From: JAJDTQ01 sp965204235
Lineage (GTDB): Bacteria; Desulfobacterota; Binatia; UBA9968; JAJDTQ01
Assembly (NCBI GenBank): GCA_965204235.1
Contig: OZ241979.1
Location: 2,604,001-2,668,000, forward strand
Direction: 5' to 3'
Length of the DNA: 64,000 nucleotides
A model generated the notes under the pieces. It did no database searches. It was not told the origin of the DNA and saw only the letters and a list, made by a program, of their open reading frames with translations. Position numbers and translations under genes: made by a program. This document shows positions 20,808 through 30,166 of this stretch, piece after piece (within the stretch, counting starts at the first letter, position 1; every line of letters starts with the position of its first letter).

Positions 20808-21377
20808 ATGGCCGATCATCGAAAGGCGACGGAAAACGGTCTCGTCTATTTCAACCGCCGCCAACTCATCACCGTTTCGTCGCTGTTCGTCGCCGGGTTC
20901 GTGGTCGTCTTCTTCCTCGGCGTCCTGATCGGGCAGAGCGTCGAGGAGCGGAAGCTCCTGCGGACCGAGGGGCAGGCGGTCAGGGTTCCGGTGGGATCCA
21001 ACGCCCCCGGGGACGAGCAGGAGGTGACCTTCTACGAGACCTTGACCACGCCCAAGCCTCCCGCGGCCACCGAGCTTTCCCCGGACCCCAAACCTCCCCG
21101 TGATCCCAAGCCTTCGGTCCAGGGCCGGAGCGACGGCGCGCCGGCGCCGTGGACGGTGCAGGTGTTCGCGTCTCGAAGCCGGGCCAAGGCGGACGGTCTG
21201 GTGGCAAGCCTCAGGCGGCAGGGCTATGGCGCCTACGCGGTTTCGGTGGAGATCAAGGGCAAGACGTTCTACCGGGTGCGGGTGGGAAGGTACGGGAGCC
21301 GCCGGGAAGCCCTGGTTGACCTCCAACGGCTCAAGGCGGCGGACTTCGAGAACGCGGAGATCACGAGGAACCGATGA
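20808..21377 (+). CDS. SPOR-domain membrane protein
   Basis: 189-residue bitopic protein. A single membrane segment at about residues 21-43 (TVSSLFVAGFVVVFFLGVLIG) follows a short cytoplasmic N-terminus. A proline-rich periplasmic linker comes next, then a SPOR domain at about 112-187 (PWTVQVFASRSRAKADGLVASLRRQGYGAYAV...FYRVRVGRYGSRREA). SPOR domains bind denuded septal peptidoglycan, so a role at the division septum is likely by family. Its stop overlaps the trpD start (ATGA); the pairing with trp genes is positional only. Confidence 0.9.
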   Translation: MADHRKATENGLVYFNRRQLITVSSLFVAGFVVVFFLGVLIGQSVEERKLLRTEGQAVRVPVGSNAPGDEQEVTFYETLTTPKPPAATELSPDPKPPRDPKPSVQGRSDGAPAPWTVQVFASRSRAKADGLVASLRRQGYGAYAVSVEIKGKTFYRVRVGRYGSRREALVDLQRLKAADFENAEITRNR

Positions 21378-22390
21378 ACGTCCAGCAAGCCATCGCCCGA
21401 CTGGTGGCCGGCGCGAACCTCACCGAGCCGGAGATGGTCGAAGTCATGAACCGGGTGATGACGGGGGAGGCCACGCCGATCCAGGTGGCCGCGTTCCTGA
21501 CCGCGTTGCGCATCCAGGGGGAAACGGTGGAGGAGATCACCGGCGCGGCCCGGGTCATGCGGGAGAAGGCGCGGCGCGTGGACGCCGGCGGCGGTCGCGT
21601 CCTCGACACCTGCGGCACCGGCGGCGACGGCAAGAGCACCTTCAACATCTCCACCACGGTGGCGTTCGTGGTGGCCGCCGCGGGCGTCACCGTGGCCAAG
21701 CACGGGAACCGGGCGGTCTCCAGCGGCTCGGGCAGCGCCGACGTCCTGGACGCCCTCGGGGTGAAGATCGACGCCTCCCGGGAGACCGTCGAGCGGTGTC
21801 TGGGGGAGGCGGGTCTCGGCTTCCTGTTCGCGCCCCTGTTGCACGAGGCCATGAAGTATGCCGCGGCCCCGCGCCGGGAGGTGGGCATCCGGACCATATT
21901 CAACCTCCTGGGTCCGTTGACCAACCCGGCCGGGGCCAGCCACCAGCTCATGGGCATCTACGACGGCGCGTTGCTGGAGACCGTGGCCCGGGTCCTCGGG
22001 AACCTCGGCAGCAAGCGGGCCATGGTGGTCCACGGCGAAGAAGGCCTGGACGAGATCTCCCTCGGCGGGCCGACCGCGGTAGCCGAGTGGAAGGACGGAT
22101 CGGTGGTCCGCTACACCCTCACGCCCGAGGAGTTCGGCTTCGAGGCCTGCCCCGCGGAGCGGTTGACCGCAAGGGACCCCGCGGAATGTGCCGGCATCGT
22201 GACGGACGTCCTCGAGGGAGGGCGGGGATCTGCCCGGGACGTGGTGTTGCTCAACAGCGGCGCCGCCCTTTGCGTCAGCGGACGGACGGCGACCGTGGCC
22301 GACGGCATCGAACTCGCCCGGGAGCGCATCGATTCGGGCGCCGCCCTGGGCAAGCTCGAACACCTGGTCCGGCTCACCAACGAGACGTGA
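21374..22390 (+). CDS. trpD: Anthranilate phosphoribosyltransferase
   Basis: Second step of tryptophan synthesis: joins anthranilate to PRPP. It has 338 residues, normal for an unfused TrpD. The PRPP-binding loop GTGGDGKSTFNIST, the motif KHGNRAVSSGSGSADVLDALG and the anthranilate-site stretch EAMKYAAAPRREVGIRTIFNLLGPLTNPA are all present. It overlaps the SPOR gene by four bases. It is separated from trpC by a 417-base stretch holding a dispersed repeat. trpE and trpG lie 36 kb away. Confidence 0.98.
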   Translation: MNVQQAIARLVAGANLTEPEMVEVMNRVMTGEATPIQVAAFLTALRIQGETVEEITGAARVMREKARRVDAGGGRVLDTCGTGGDGKSTFNISTTVAFVVAAAGVTVAKHGNRAVSSGSGSADVLDALGVKIDASRETVERCLGEAGLGFLFAPLLHEAMKYAAAPRREVGIRTIFNLLGPLTNPAGASHQLMGIYDGALLETVARVLGNLGSKRAMVVHGEEGLDEISLGGPTAVAEWKDGSVVRYTLTPEEFGFEACPAERLTARDPAECAGIVTDVLEGGRGSARDVVLLNSGAALCVSGRTATVADGIELARERIDSGAALGKLEHLVRLTNET

Positions 22391-22481
22391 ACGAACGGTG
22401 GCCCCGGCCCGAACCCTTCGTGGCTCTTCCGGCTTTTGTATGTGCAGGGTTTCACCGGTGTACTTACAAGCAGGGTGTTAC

Positions 22482-22672
22482 GGCGTAGCGTACCCTCCCC
22501 CCTTGAGGGGGAGGGACAGGGAGGGGGGTACGGCGGGGTTGAGGGGAGGAATCCTCTACACGGATCAGCCAACCCGTTTCAGCCGTCTGTGCGTTGGCGC
22601 CGGCGCCGATGGGTCCGGTGGCACGGAGGCCCCCCACCCTGACCCTCCCCCTCAAGGGGGGAGGGGATCGGA
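22482..22672. repeat. family-2 dispersed repeat, copy A (about 190 bp, palindromic ends)
   Basis: The left end carries the near-palindrome CCCTCCCCCCTTGAGGGGGA (22493-22512) and the right end CCCTCCCCCTCAAGGGGGGA (22643-22662). The sequence between, including CCTCTACACGG, AACCCGTTTCAGCC and GCGCCGATGGGTCCGGTGGC, recurs in inverse orientation at 33430-33619 with only scattered differences. The element fills most of the trpD-trpC gap. The remainder of that gap (22673-22807) holds a short direct repeat ATGCCGAACC and nothing recognisable. Confidence 0.85.
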
Positions 22673-22807
22673 GTTCTCCGCTATGCCGAACCATGCCGAA
22701 CCGAGGACGGCATGGTCGGAATGGGAGGGAAGCGGAACTCATCGCGTGCGTGGGGAGTGTCTCAACCCACACGAATTCCTGAAGCGCCACCTTCGCGAGG
22801 CTCGCAG

Positions 22808-23644
22808 GTGACGACCGAGAACGAGGCGCCGACGAGGCAGGACTTCCTGGAGCGGATCGCGGGGCACGTGCGCGCGCAGGTGGCCTCTCGCCGGGAGGAA
22901 TACCCGGCCAGGTCGTTGGTCCACACCCGGCTGTACCAGCGGGGGCCCCGGGGGTTCCTGAAGTCCCTGTCCCGGCCCGGGAGGCGCGTCATCGCCGAGG
23001 TGAAACGCGCGTCGCCGTCCCAGGGGGTGATCCGCCAGGACTTCGACCCCGTGGGCATCGCGTCGAGTTACGAAGCCAACGGCGCCGCCGCCCTCTCGGT
23101 GGTCACCGAGGAGCGGTTCTTCAGCGGCTCCCTCCGCTACCTGTCCGACATCGCCTCCAAGGTCTCCCTTCCGATCCTGAGGAAAGACTTCGTGGTGGAT
23201 CCGTACCAGATCGTGGAAGCCCGGAGCTGCGGCGCCGACGCGGTGCTCCTGATCGCCGCCATGCTGGACGAGGGCGCGTTGGGGGACCTCCACGCGGAGG
23301 CCCGCTCCCTTTCCCTGGACGTGCTCGTGGAGGTGCACTCGGAGCCGGAGTTGGAGGCCGCCCTCGGGATCGGCGCGTCCCTGGTCGGGATCAACAACCG
23401 GAACCTGCGGAACTTCCGGGTGGACCTCGGAGTGGCCGAAGCCCTGCTGCCCCGGATCCCGCCGCACGTGCTGGCGGTGTGCGAGAGCGGCATCCGGGAC
23501 GTGGAGCACGTGGAGCGGCTGGAGGCTTCCGGCGGCCGGGTCTTCCTGGTGGGCGAGAGCCTCATGCGCTCGCCGGATCCCGGCGCCAAGCTCGCCGAGC
23601 TCCTCGGGGCGGACGCCCTGGCCCGACGCGATGGCCAAGGTTAA
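22808..23644 (+). CDS. trpC: Indole-3-glycerol phosphate synthase
   Basis: Fourth step of tryptophan synthesis: ring closure of CdRP to indole-3-glycerol phosphate. It has 278 residues from the GTG at 22808, which has GAGG seven bases upstream. TIM-barrel signatures are IAEVKRASPSQGVIR, PILRKDFVVDPYQIVEA, INNRNLRNFRVD and the phosphate-binding CESGI. The last 14 bases overlap trpF. An in-frame start further upstream would run into the region beside the dispersed repeat and is unlikely. Confidence 0.97.
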   Translation: MTTENEAPTRQDFLERIAGHVRAQVASRREEYPARSLVHTRLYQRGPRGFLKSLSRPGRRVIAEVKRASPSQGVIRQDFDPVGIASSYEANGAAALSVVTEERFFSGSLRYLSDIASKVSLPILRKDFVVDPYQIVEARSCGADAVLLIAAMLDEGALGDLHAEARSLSLDVLVEVHSEPELEAALGIGASLVGINNRNLRNFRVDLGVAEALLPRIPPHVLAVCESGIRDVEHVERLEASGGRVFLVGESLMRSPDPGAKLAELLGADALARRDGQG

Positions 23645-24254
23645 GATCTGCGGCGTCACCAACGCCGACGACGCGTTGCGGGCGGTGGAGTACGGCGCCG
23701 ACGCCCTCGGGTTCAACTTCTACCCGCCGAGCCCGCGCTACGTCCCGCCCGAGGACGCGGCGCGGATCCTCCGGGAGCTGCCTCCCGGGACCTGCGCCGC
23801 GGGGGTGTTCGTCAACGAGTCCCGTCCACACGTGGAGTCGGTGCTCCGGTCGTGCCGGTCCGGGGGAAGCCCGGGCCTCACCGCGGTGCAGTTCCACGGC
23901 GACGAGGAGCGGGACTACTGCGCCCGCTGGCCCCTCAAGGTCATCAAGGCGTTCCGCGTCACTGGCGCGGCCATGGTCCGGCGGATCGGGGAGTATCCGG
24001 TGGACTACTACCTGCTGGATTCCTGGAGTCGGGGGTTCGGGGGCTCCGGGTCCGCCTTCCCCTGGTCCTGGCTGACGGTCCCCATGGCGCGTCCGGTGAT
24101 CCTCGCCGGAGGGCTCGACTTGGACAACGTCCGCCGGGCGGTGCGCGAGTTGGAGCCTTTCGGCGTGGACGTCTGCACCGGGGTGGAAGCCGCGCCGGGC
24201 CGCAAGGACCACCCGCGCATGAAGGACTTCATCGCGGCGGTGAAGGCGGCATGA
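23631..24254 (+). CDS. trpF: Phosphoribosylanthranilate isomerase
   Basis: Third step of tryptophan synthesis: Amadori rearrangement of PRA to CdRP. It has 207 residues. KICGVTNADDALRAVEYGADALGFNFYPPSPRYV contains the catalytic cysteine, QFHGDE is the second strand motif, and ILAGGLDLDNV plus VDVCTGVEAAPGRKD form the phosphate site. It overlaps trpC, and the folC start follows after 21 bases. trpB and trpA are not in the window. Confidence 0.97.
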   Translation: MAKVKICGVTNADDALRAVEYGADALGFNFYPPSPRYVPPEDAARILRELPPGTCAAGVFVNESRPHVESVLRSCRSGGSPGLTAVQFHGDEERDYCARWPLKVIKAFRVTGAAMVRRIGEYPVDYYLLDSWSRGFGGSGSAFPWSWLTVPMARPVILAGGLDLDNVRRAVRELEPFGVDVCTGVEAAPGRKDHPRMKDFIAAVKAA

Positions 24255-24275
24255 CCGGCCGCATGGCTCCGGGAC

Positions 24276-25571
24276 GTGGTGAGTTCCTACCGGAAGAGCC
24301 TCGACTTCCTCTATAACCTTCGCGGGGCCGAGATCGACCTGGGACTCGAGCGCGTGTCGCGGGCGTTGTCGTTGTTCGGCAACCCGCAGCACCGGTTCCG
24401 GGTCTGCCACGTGGCGGGAACCAACGGCAAAGGCTCCACCGCGGCGATGATCCATTCGGTGCTGTGCGCGCAGCGCTACCGCGTCGGACTCTACACCTCG
24501 CCCCACCTCGCGGCTTTCACCGAGCGCATCCGGGTCGGCAGGCGGCCCATCACCCAGGCCGCGGTGGCGGCCCTGGTGGGGGAGATCTCCGAGCGCACCG
24601 GGCAGGCGGGCCTGAGCCTGACGTTCTTCGAGTTCGCCACGGTCATGGCCTTCCTGCACTTCGCCCGGGAACGGGTGGAGGCCGCGGTGGTGGAGGTGGG
24701 GCTCGGAGGGAGGCTCGACGCCACCAACGTGGTGCGTCCGAGCGTCTGCGTCATCACCACCATCTCCCGGGACCACGAGAGTTTCCTCGGAAGCCGGATC
24801 ACGTCCATCGCCCGGGAGAAGGGCGGCATCATCAAGCCCGGAGCCTCCCTGGTGTGCGGCGCCCTGCCGCCCGCGGCCAAGCGCGTCGTACGCCGGATCG
24901 CGCGCTCCTGCGGGGTCGCGGCGCACGAGTGGGACAGGGACTTCTCGGTGGCCCCGCGCGGCCCCGGGCTGCTGGACTACCGCGGGCGGGACTGGCGTCT
25001 CGATGGCGTGCGCCTGCGCCTTCACGGCGAGTACCAGAGGCACAACGCCGGAGTCGCGCTGGCGTCGATGGAGCGCCTGCGGACCGTCCTGCCGGTGACG
25101 GAGAGGTCGGTCCGCGCCGGCCTCGGGTCCGCGGCGTGGCCCGGACGGTTCGAGGTGCTGCCGGGACCCCCGCTCATCATCCTGGACGGCGCCCACAACC
25201 GCGCCGGCGCGGAGGCCCTCTGCCGCGAGGTCCGGAGCCTCCTCGGCCGGAAGAAAGTCCGGTTGCTCTTCGGCAGCATGGCGGACAAGGACTGGCCGTC
25301 CATGCTCGCCGCCCTCGGCTGCGTGTGCGAGGAGGCGGTGTTGACCCGGGCGCCCTCTGCGCGGGGCGCGGACCCGAGATCCCTTGCCGCGGCCTTGCCT
25401 CCCGGAGTTCCGGTCACCACTGTGGAAGACCCCGCGGCGGCGGTTTCCGGTCTCGCCGCGGCCGGGACGCGGCGAGACGCCCCCATCCTGGTGGCGGGGT
25501 CCCTCCATCTCATCGGCGCAGTCCGCGCCAAGGCCCTCCAACTGTCGGCGCGACCCCATGGCGACCGTTGA
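24276..25571 (+). CDS. folC: Dihydrofolate synthase / folylpolyglutamate synthase
   Basis: Mur-ligase-type enzyme that adds glutamate to dihydropteroate and to tetrahydrofolate. It has 431 residues, start GTG at 24276. The P-loop GTNGKGST is at about residue 50, followed by YTSPHLAAFTERI and the metal/ATP region VGLGGRLDATNVV. The C-terminal domain begins FEVLPGPPLIILDGAHN. The last 14 bases overlap lptD. The trpF-folC order recalls the trpFBA-accD-folC block of other bacteria with trpB, trpA and accD deleted or moved. Confidence 0.95.
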   Translation: MVSSYRKSLDFLYNLRGAEIDLGLERVSRALSLFGNPQHRFRVCHVAGTNGKGSTAAMIHSVLCAQRYRVGLYTSPHLAAFTERIRVGRRPITQAAVAALVGEISERTGQAGLSLTFFEFATVMAFLHFARERVEAAVVEVGLGGRLDATNVVRPSVCVITTISRDHESFLGSRITSIAREKGGIIKPGASLVCGALPPAAKRVVRRIARSCGVAAHEWDRDFSVAPRGPGLLDYRGRDWRLDGVRLRLHGEYQRHNAGVALASMERLRTVLPVTERSVRAGLGSAAWPGRFEVLPGPPLIILDGAHNRAGAEALCREVRSLLGRKKVRLLFGSMADKDWPSMLAALGCVCEEAVLTRAPSARGADPRSLAAALPPGVPVTTVEDPAAAVSGLAAAGTRRDAPILVAGSLHLIGAVRAKALQLSARPHGDR

Positions 25572-27882
25572 CCACGGACCCGCGCCGGCCGCGCCCCGCG
25601 GCTCGGTCTGCGTCTCGACCGTCGTCCGTGCGCTGGCCCTCTGGATCTGCCTTTCGCCCGTTGCCGTGGCCCAGACCCGGTCCGGCGGGGAGGCCGAGGA
25701 GCGCATCGAGGTCACCGCGGACGAGGCCGTGGAAGTCGGCGACAGGGGCAACACCGTCCGGGCCAGGGGCAACGTGGAGGTCCGGCGGGGAGAGACCGTG
25801 TTCGGCGCCGATTCGGTGGCCCTCGACCGGGCCGCGGGGAAGTTGCAGGCCCGGGGCTCGGTCTTCGTCCGGGCGCCGCGCTACCGGCTGCAAGCGTCGG
25901 AGCTGGAGTTGGAGGTGGAGGACGAGACCGGCACGGTCCTGGACCCCGAGGTCTTCCTCGAGGAAAGGAACCTGAGCGTCCGCGGAAGCCGCCTGGAGAA
26001 GTTCGCCGGGCAGACCTGGGAGGTGGAAGACGGCTCCTTCACCACCTGTCTCTGCGAGCGGGGTCCACCCCCCTGGCGCATCGGCGCCAGGAAGGTCCGG
26101 CTGCGCGAGAACCGGGAAGCGGTGGGCGACGACGTCACCTTCTACGTCTATGACGTCCCGGTCCTGTACCTGCCTTACGCATACTTTCCCCACCGTACGG
26201 AACGCACCACCGGGCTGCTCTTCCCTTCCCTGGGCTGGTCCGACCGGGACGGCCTGCTCTACCGGCAGCCCTTCTTCTGGGCCCCGGACGCGAGCAACGA
26301 CGCGACCGTCGAATTCGCGGTGGAGTCCCGGACCCGGATCGGCGTCGCCGGACAGTACCGCACGGTCCTCGACCGCTCCACGGACGGCGCGGTGGAGATC
26401 TCCTACTTCGACGAGCGCATGCGCGGTCCGAGGTCGGCGGAGGACGGGAACATCGCGGACCCAGCGGTTCCCGCGGACCGCTGGAGCGTGTCGCTGACCC
26501 ACCGGAGCGGCGCCGCGTGGGCCACGTACAGCGACGTGGCGCTCTACAGCGACAGCTTGGCGGCCCGGGAGTTGACGGACTCTTCCGGCGTTGGCGCCAC
26601 AGACAAGCGGTCGGTTCGCGCGAGCCGCTACAGCGCGTCCCGGCTGGGCTTCTACCGCAGCGGGTCCGGCATGACCCTCGAAGGAGAGCTGGAGCACCAA
26701 CAGGACCTGGTCCAGCCGCAGGAGCATGCACTCCATCAGGTCCCGCGCCTCTCCTTCCACGGCGTCCGCGCCCTCGGGGAGCGCCTCGAACTGGGTTGGG
26801 ACGCGGACCTGACCCACTATGTGCGGGAGCAGGGGGCGGACGGCCTGAGGTTGGACCTCCGGCCCGAGCTCACGTGGCCGGTCACCGTCGGCCGCCACTT
26901 CCGGCTCCTCGCCGGCGTGGCCTTGCGCGAGACCGTGTATCGGCTGGATTCCGTCGAAGGGAAGTACGACGCTTCGCGCAACGACTTCACCGGCAAGTTC
27001 GCCCGCGCCAGCTCCCGGGAACTGGTGGAGGTCCGGGGGCGGCTGGCCACCTCCCTGAGCCGCGCCTACGGCAGGTCCCGCGGTGTCCGGCACGTGGTGG
27101 AGCCCGCGGTCGGATACCTGTTCATTCCCTCCACGGACCAGAGCGGCATCCCCGTATGGGACCCCGTGGACAGGATCCACCGCCGCAACCTGCTGACGTT
27201 CTCTTTGCGCAACCGTTTCTGGGCGCGGGGCCGCGGGGGCGGCCTGCAAGGGCCACAGGACGACGCCGGCCGCGGGACGGGCGGCGGCGCCCCGGGGCCG
27301 TTCGCCCGGGCGAGCATGTGGGTGAGCTTCGACCTCGACCGGGGAGGGCGAGACGCCCTGTCCGACGTGGACTTGACTCTCGGCTTCGACCCCGCGGACC
27401 ACCTCGACCTGACGGCCGGCCTGGGCATGGACCCGGGGACCGGGAACCTTCGCCAGGCGTCGGTGGGGTTCTCGCTGCACGGTTCGACGCCCCCGGAGGC
27501 GAAAGTGGCCGATGCGGATTTCCGGCGTCCGGACAGCGTGTCGCTGGCGTACCGCTACGTTCGGGCGAACCCGCTCTCGCCGCTTGGGGAGCACGCCAAC
27601 CTGGACCTGCTCGCGGACTGTCCCGGGGACCCCCGGTGCGTGCCGCGGGACTCCGTGAACGGCGTGCGCGTCAGCGCCCTGTGGCGCATGACGGACCGCG
27701 TGGTGCTGCGCTACGACGGCGCCTATGACGGCGCCGCGGCCCGGTTCACGAGCAACAGAGGGGGCGTCAAGTACCTCTCCAAGTGCGAGTGCTGGACCCT
27801 GGCCCTGTTCGTGGACCGGCAGAGCAACCCGGACCGGACGGTGGTCTCCTTCAAGTTCAACCTCCTCGGTCTCGGCTCCTGA
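25558..27882 (+). CDS. lptD: LPS-assembly outer membrane protein LptD
   Basis: Outer-membrane beta-barrel that inserts lipopolysaccharide in the outer leaflet with LptE. It has 774 residues from ATG 25558. A signal peptide (hydrophobic ALALWICLSPVAVA, cleavage near AVA-QT) is followed by an OstA-type domain (residues about 45-170) and a long barrel (FYVYDVPVLYLPYAYFPH, TTGLLFPSLGWSDRDG). Cysteines occur as CLC near residue 163 and as CEC close to the C-terminus, a layout that could support the inter-domain disulfides known in this family. Presence implies an LPS-bearing outer membrane. Confidence 0.93.
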   Translation: MATVDHGPAPAAPRGSVCVSTVVRALALWICLSPVAVAQTRSGGEAEERIEVTADEAVEVGDRGNTVRARGNVEVRRGETVFGADSVALDRAAGKLQARGSVFVRAPRYRLQASELELEVEDETGTVLDPEVFLEERNLSVRGSRLEKFAGQTWEVEDGSFTTCLCERGPPPWRIGARKVRLRENREAVGDDVTFYVYDVPVLYLPYAYFPHRTERTTGLLFPSLGWSDRDGLLYRQPFFWAPDASNDATVEFAVESRTRIGVAGQYRTVLDRSTDGAVEISYFDERMRGPRSAEDGNIADPAVPADRWSVSLTHRSGAAWATYSDVALYSDSLAARELTDSSGVGATDKRSVRASRYSASRLGFYRSGSGMTLEGELEHQQDLVQPQEHALHQVPRLSFHGVRALGERLELGWDADLTHYVREQGADGLRLDLRPELTWPVTVGRHFRLLAGVALRETVYRLDSVEGKYDASRNDFTGKFARASSRELVEVRGRLATSLSRAYGRSRGVRHVVEPAVGYLFIPSTDQSGIPVWDPVDRIHRRNLLTFSLRNRFWARGRGGGLQGPQDDAGRGTGGGAPGPFARASMWVSFDLDRGGRDALSDVDLTLGFDPADHLDLTAGLGMDPGTGNLRQASVGFSLHGSTPPEAKVADADFRRPDSVSLAYRYVRANPLSPLGEHANLDLLADCPGDPRCVPRDSVNGVRVSALWRMTDRVVLRYDGAYDGAAARFTSNRGGVKYLSKCECWTLALFVDRQSNPDRTVVSFKFNLLGLGS

Positions 27883-27929
27883 ACTCCCTCCGCGTCCCGC
27901 CCGGCCCGCTTTTTGCGTCTGGTGGGGAC

Positions 27930-30002
27930 ATGATCGCCAAGCCCTGGTGGATTGCGTCGTGGCTCCTGGTTGCGGCCCACGTGTGCGCGGGTCCGGCGCC
28001 GGGGGAGGAGACGGCGGCTCCCTCGCCTCTCCGCGATCCCCCCGCGTCCACCGGGGCCCCGACCCCCGATGGTCCGGGTACGGTGACCCTGAACTTCGAC
28101 GGCGCCGACCTGGTGGAGGTCATCCACGTGCTGGCCCGACACCTTCGCCTCAACTACACCATCGAACGGGACGTGGCAGGCGTCGTCACCCTGTTCAGCG
28201 GGCAACCGGTAAGGAGGGAGGACCTCCTGCCCATTTTCCACGAGGTCCTCAGGATCCATGGCGCCATGGCCGTCAGGCAGGGGAACCTCTACCGGATCAC
28301 CGGCGTCTCCAGGGGCGCGGAGTTGGCCCGTCCGGGCGCCGCACGGGAGGCGGGTTTCGCCATGCGCGTCCTGCCCGTGCGGTTCTTCCCCGCGGCCGCC
28401 ATGAAACGGCTGCTGGAGCCCTTCATGAGCGAAGGAGGGACCATCCTCGAGGGCGTGCGCGGGAACTACCTCGTGCTCGCGGACCTGCCGTCGAACATTC
28501 GACGTTTGGCCGAGATCATGACGTTGATCGACCACCGGGCGTTCGCGGGCGCACGAATGGAGATGTACGAGCCCAAGGCGGCCCCGGCCGGCGTCCTCGC
28601 CCGGGAGATGACTGCGGCCATGAGCTTGTCGGCCGCTTCCGCAGCGCAAGGGGAAGAGTTCGCGGCCCGCTTCCTTCCGCTGCCGCGGATCAACCGGCTC
28701 CTGGTCATCGCCTACAGCGAGGCGGCCTGGAGCCACGTGAAGCGCTGGATCGAGCGCATCGACGTGGCCGCGGCCGCGGAGACGACGGACCGGAAGATCT
28801 TCATCCGGCCGGTGGAGAACGGCAAGGCCGCCGAACTCGCATGGGTCCTCAACCAGGTGTACGGGTCCGACCGGTCCTCGTCGGACCCCGGGCCGCGTGG
28901 GGACGCCTCCGGGACCGTCCCGGCGCTTCCCTCCGACGGGGAATTCGGCCTGCAGGGCCTCGGTCATTCCACGGGTTGGTTCGACGGGAGCTTCGAGGCG
29001 CCGGCGCGCCCGGAGCCGCCGGCCGAGGCGGCCCCGGACCGGAGCGAGACCTCCGGCAACACGCCCTCCCATGCCGAGGAGGACGGCATCCGCGTGGTGG
29101 CGGAGCCGGCCACCAACTCGCTGGTGGTCTTCGCGACCCCGAGGGAGTACCTCGACGTGGAGGAGGTGCTCACAAGGCTGGACCTGATCCCGCGCCAAGT
29201 GCTCATGGAGGTGCTGGTGGCCGAAGTGACCCTCACCGACGGCTTCGAGTTCGGCGTGGAGTACGCGTTGTCGCAAGGCGGGTTCGGCTCCCGCGACCCC
29301 GAAGGGGAGCGTCCCCTCGACGAGTTGGTCGTCCCGGGCTTCACGTCCGTGGTCGAGACGGGGCGCGACTTTCGCGTGTTCGTCAACGCCCTGATGCAGG
29401 ACGCCCGCGTCAAGGTGCTGTCGTCGCCCCACCTGCTGGCGGTGGACAACCGGCCCGCGCGGATCCGGGTGGGCAGCGAGCAGCCCGTGGCCACCGGGAC
29501 GGTGGTGTCCCAGGAGGCCCAGGCCACTACCACGACCATCCGGTTCCGTAACGTCGGACGGATCCTGACCATCGTCCCGCAGGTGAACTCCGAGGGTCTC
29601 GTGAACCTGCAGGTCCGGGTGGAGGTCAGCGACGTGGGCGAAAGGGTGGTGGTGGGAAGGCAGTCCTTCAACGCCTTCAACGTCCGGGACGCGGAGACCA
29701 CCGCGGTGCTGCAAGACGGCCAGACCCTGGTCATCGGCGGCATCATCACCGACAGCGTCCGCAGGATCCGCATGGGCATTCCCCTGCTCATGGACTTCCC
29801 CGTCCTGGGACCCCTCTTCCGCATGGACGTGGAACGGTCCGAACGCACCGAACTCGTCATCCTGATCACGCCCCGGGTGATCCGGAACCGGCGGGAAGGC
29901 GAGTCCGTGACGGACCGTTTCCTGGACCGGGTCCGGGCCGTCCGACGGGAACTGGAAGCGGGTTGGGGGCGGTCGAGTCCGCCGGCGCCCGCGGCGCGCT
30001 AG
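27930..30002 (+). CDS. gspD: Type II secretion system secretin (GspD family)
   Basis: Outer-membrane secretin monomer, 690 residues, from ATG 27930 with GGTGGGG upstream. There is an N-terminal signal (WWIASWLLVAAHVCAG). An N0 domain (VTLNFDGADLVEVIHVLARHLRLNYTIERDVAGVVTL) and N1-N3 repeats precede the secretin core (LMEVLVAEVTLTDGFEFGVEY, VLSSPHLLAVDNRPARIRVGSEQPV, DGQTLVIGGIITDS, VLGPLFR, LVILITPRVI). No other gsp gene is nearby. It follows lptD closely, so two outer-membrane proteins share an operon. A type IV pilus role is less likely because no AMIN domain is seen. Confidence 0.9.
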   Translation: MIAKPWWIASWLLVAAHVCAGPAPGEETAAPSPLRDPPASTGAPTPDGPGTVTLNFDGADLVEVIHVLARHLRLNYTIERDVAGVVTLFSGQPVRREDLLPIFHEVLRIHGAMAVRQGNLYRITGVSRGAELARPGAAREAGFAMRVLPVRFFPAAAMKRLLEPFMSEGGTILEGVRGNYLVLADLPSNIRRLAEIMTLIDHRAFAGARMEMYEPKAAPAGVLAREMTAAMSLSAASAAQGEEFAARFLPLPRINRLLVIAYSEAAWSHVKRWIERIDVAAAAETTDRKIFIRPVENGKAAELAWVLNQVYGSDRSSSDPGPRGDASGTVPALPSDGEFGLQGLGHSTGWFDGSFEAPARPEPPAEAAPDRSETSGNTPSHAEEDGIRVVAEPATNSLVVFATPREYLDVEEVLTRLDLIPRQVLMEVLVAEVTLTDGFEFGVEYALSQGGFGSRDPEGERPLDELVVPGFTSVVETGRDFRVFVNALMQDARVKVLSSPHLLAVDNRPARIRVGSEQPVATGTVVSQEAQATTTTIRFRNVGRILTIVPQVNSEGLVNLQVRVEVSDVGERVVVGRQSFNAFNVRDAETTAVLQDGQTLVIGGIITDSVRRIRMGIPLLMDFPVLGPLFRMDVERSERTELVILITPRVIRNRREGESVTDRFLDRVRAVRRELEAGWGRSSPPAPAAR

Positions 30003-30017
30003 CCCGTCCGAGCAAGG

Positions 30018-30153
30018 GGACCTCTGAACATTCCGGCTTGAGGCGCCTCTCCCTACGGGAAAGCGCGTCCTTCGACTTCGCTACGCTACGCTCAGGATGA
30101 ACGGAGTTCTTCGCTACGCTCGGGACGAACGGGGGCAATTGTTCGGAGTTGCC
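30018..30153. repeat. family-1 dispersed repeat (MITE-like), copy 1
   Basis: About 136 bp beginning GGACCTCTGAACATTCCGG and ending with the inverse-type terminus CAATTGTTCGGAGTTGCC. The core contains CGTCCTTCGACTTCGC and CGCTCAGGATGAACGG plus a second short copy CGCTCGGGACGAACGG. It lies 16 bases after the gspD stop. The ends form imperfect terminal inverted repeats. Confidence 0.8.
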
Positions 30154-30166
30154 TTTATGCTACAAT
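30139..30166 (+). promoter_or_regulatory. possible promoter at the edge of the repeat
   Basis: TTGTTC (30139-30144) and TACAAT (30161-30166) are spaced by 16 bp. The -35 box is in the right terminus of repeat copy 1. It could drive the short coding remnants at 30157-30269 and the methyltransferase-nuclease gene at 30388. Only the -10 box is a good match. Confidence 0.3.

Noticed and set aside
22398..22811. Coding genes in the trpD-trpC gap
   Set aside because: Frames there translate the palindromic repeat; none has a domain or homologue.
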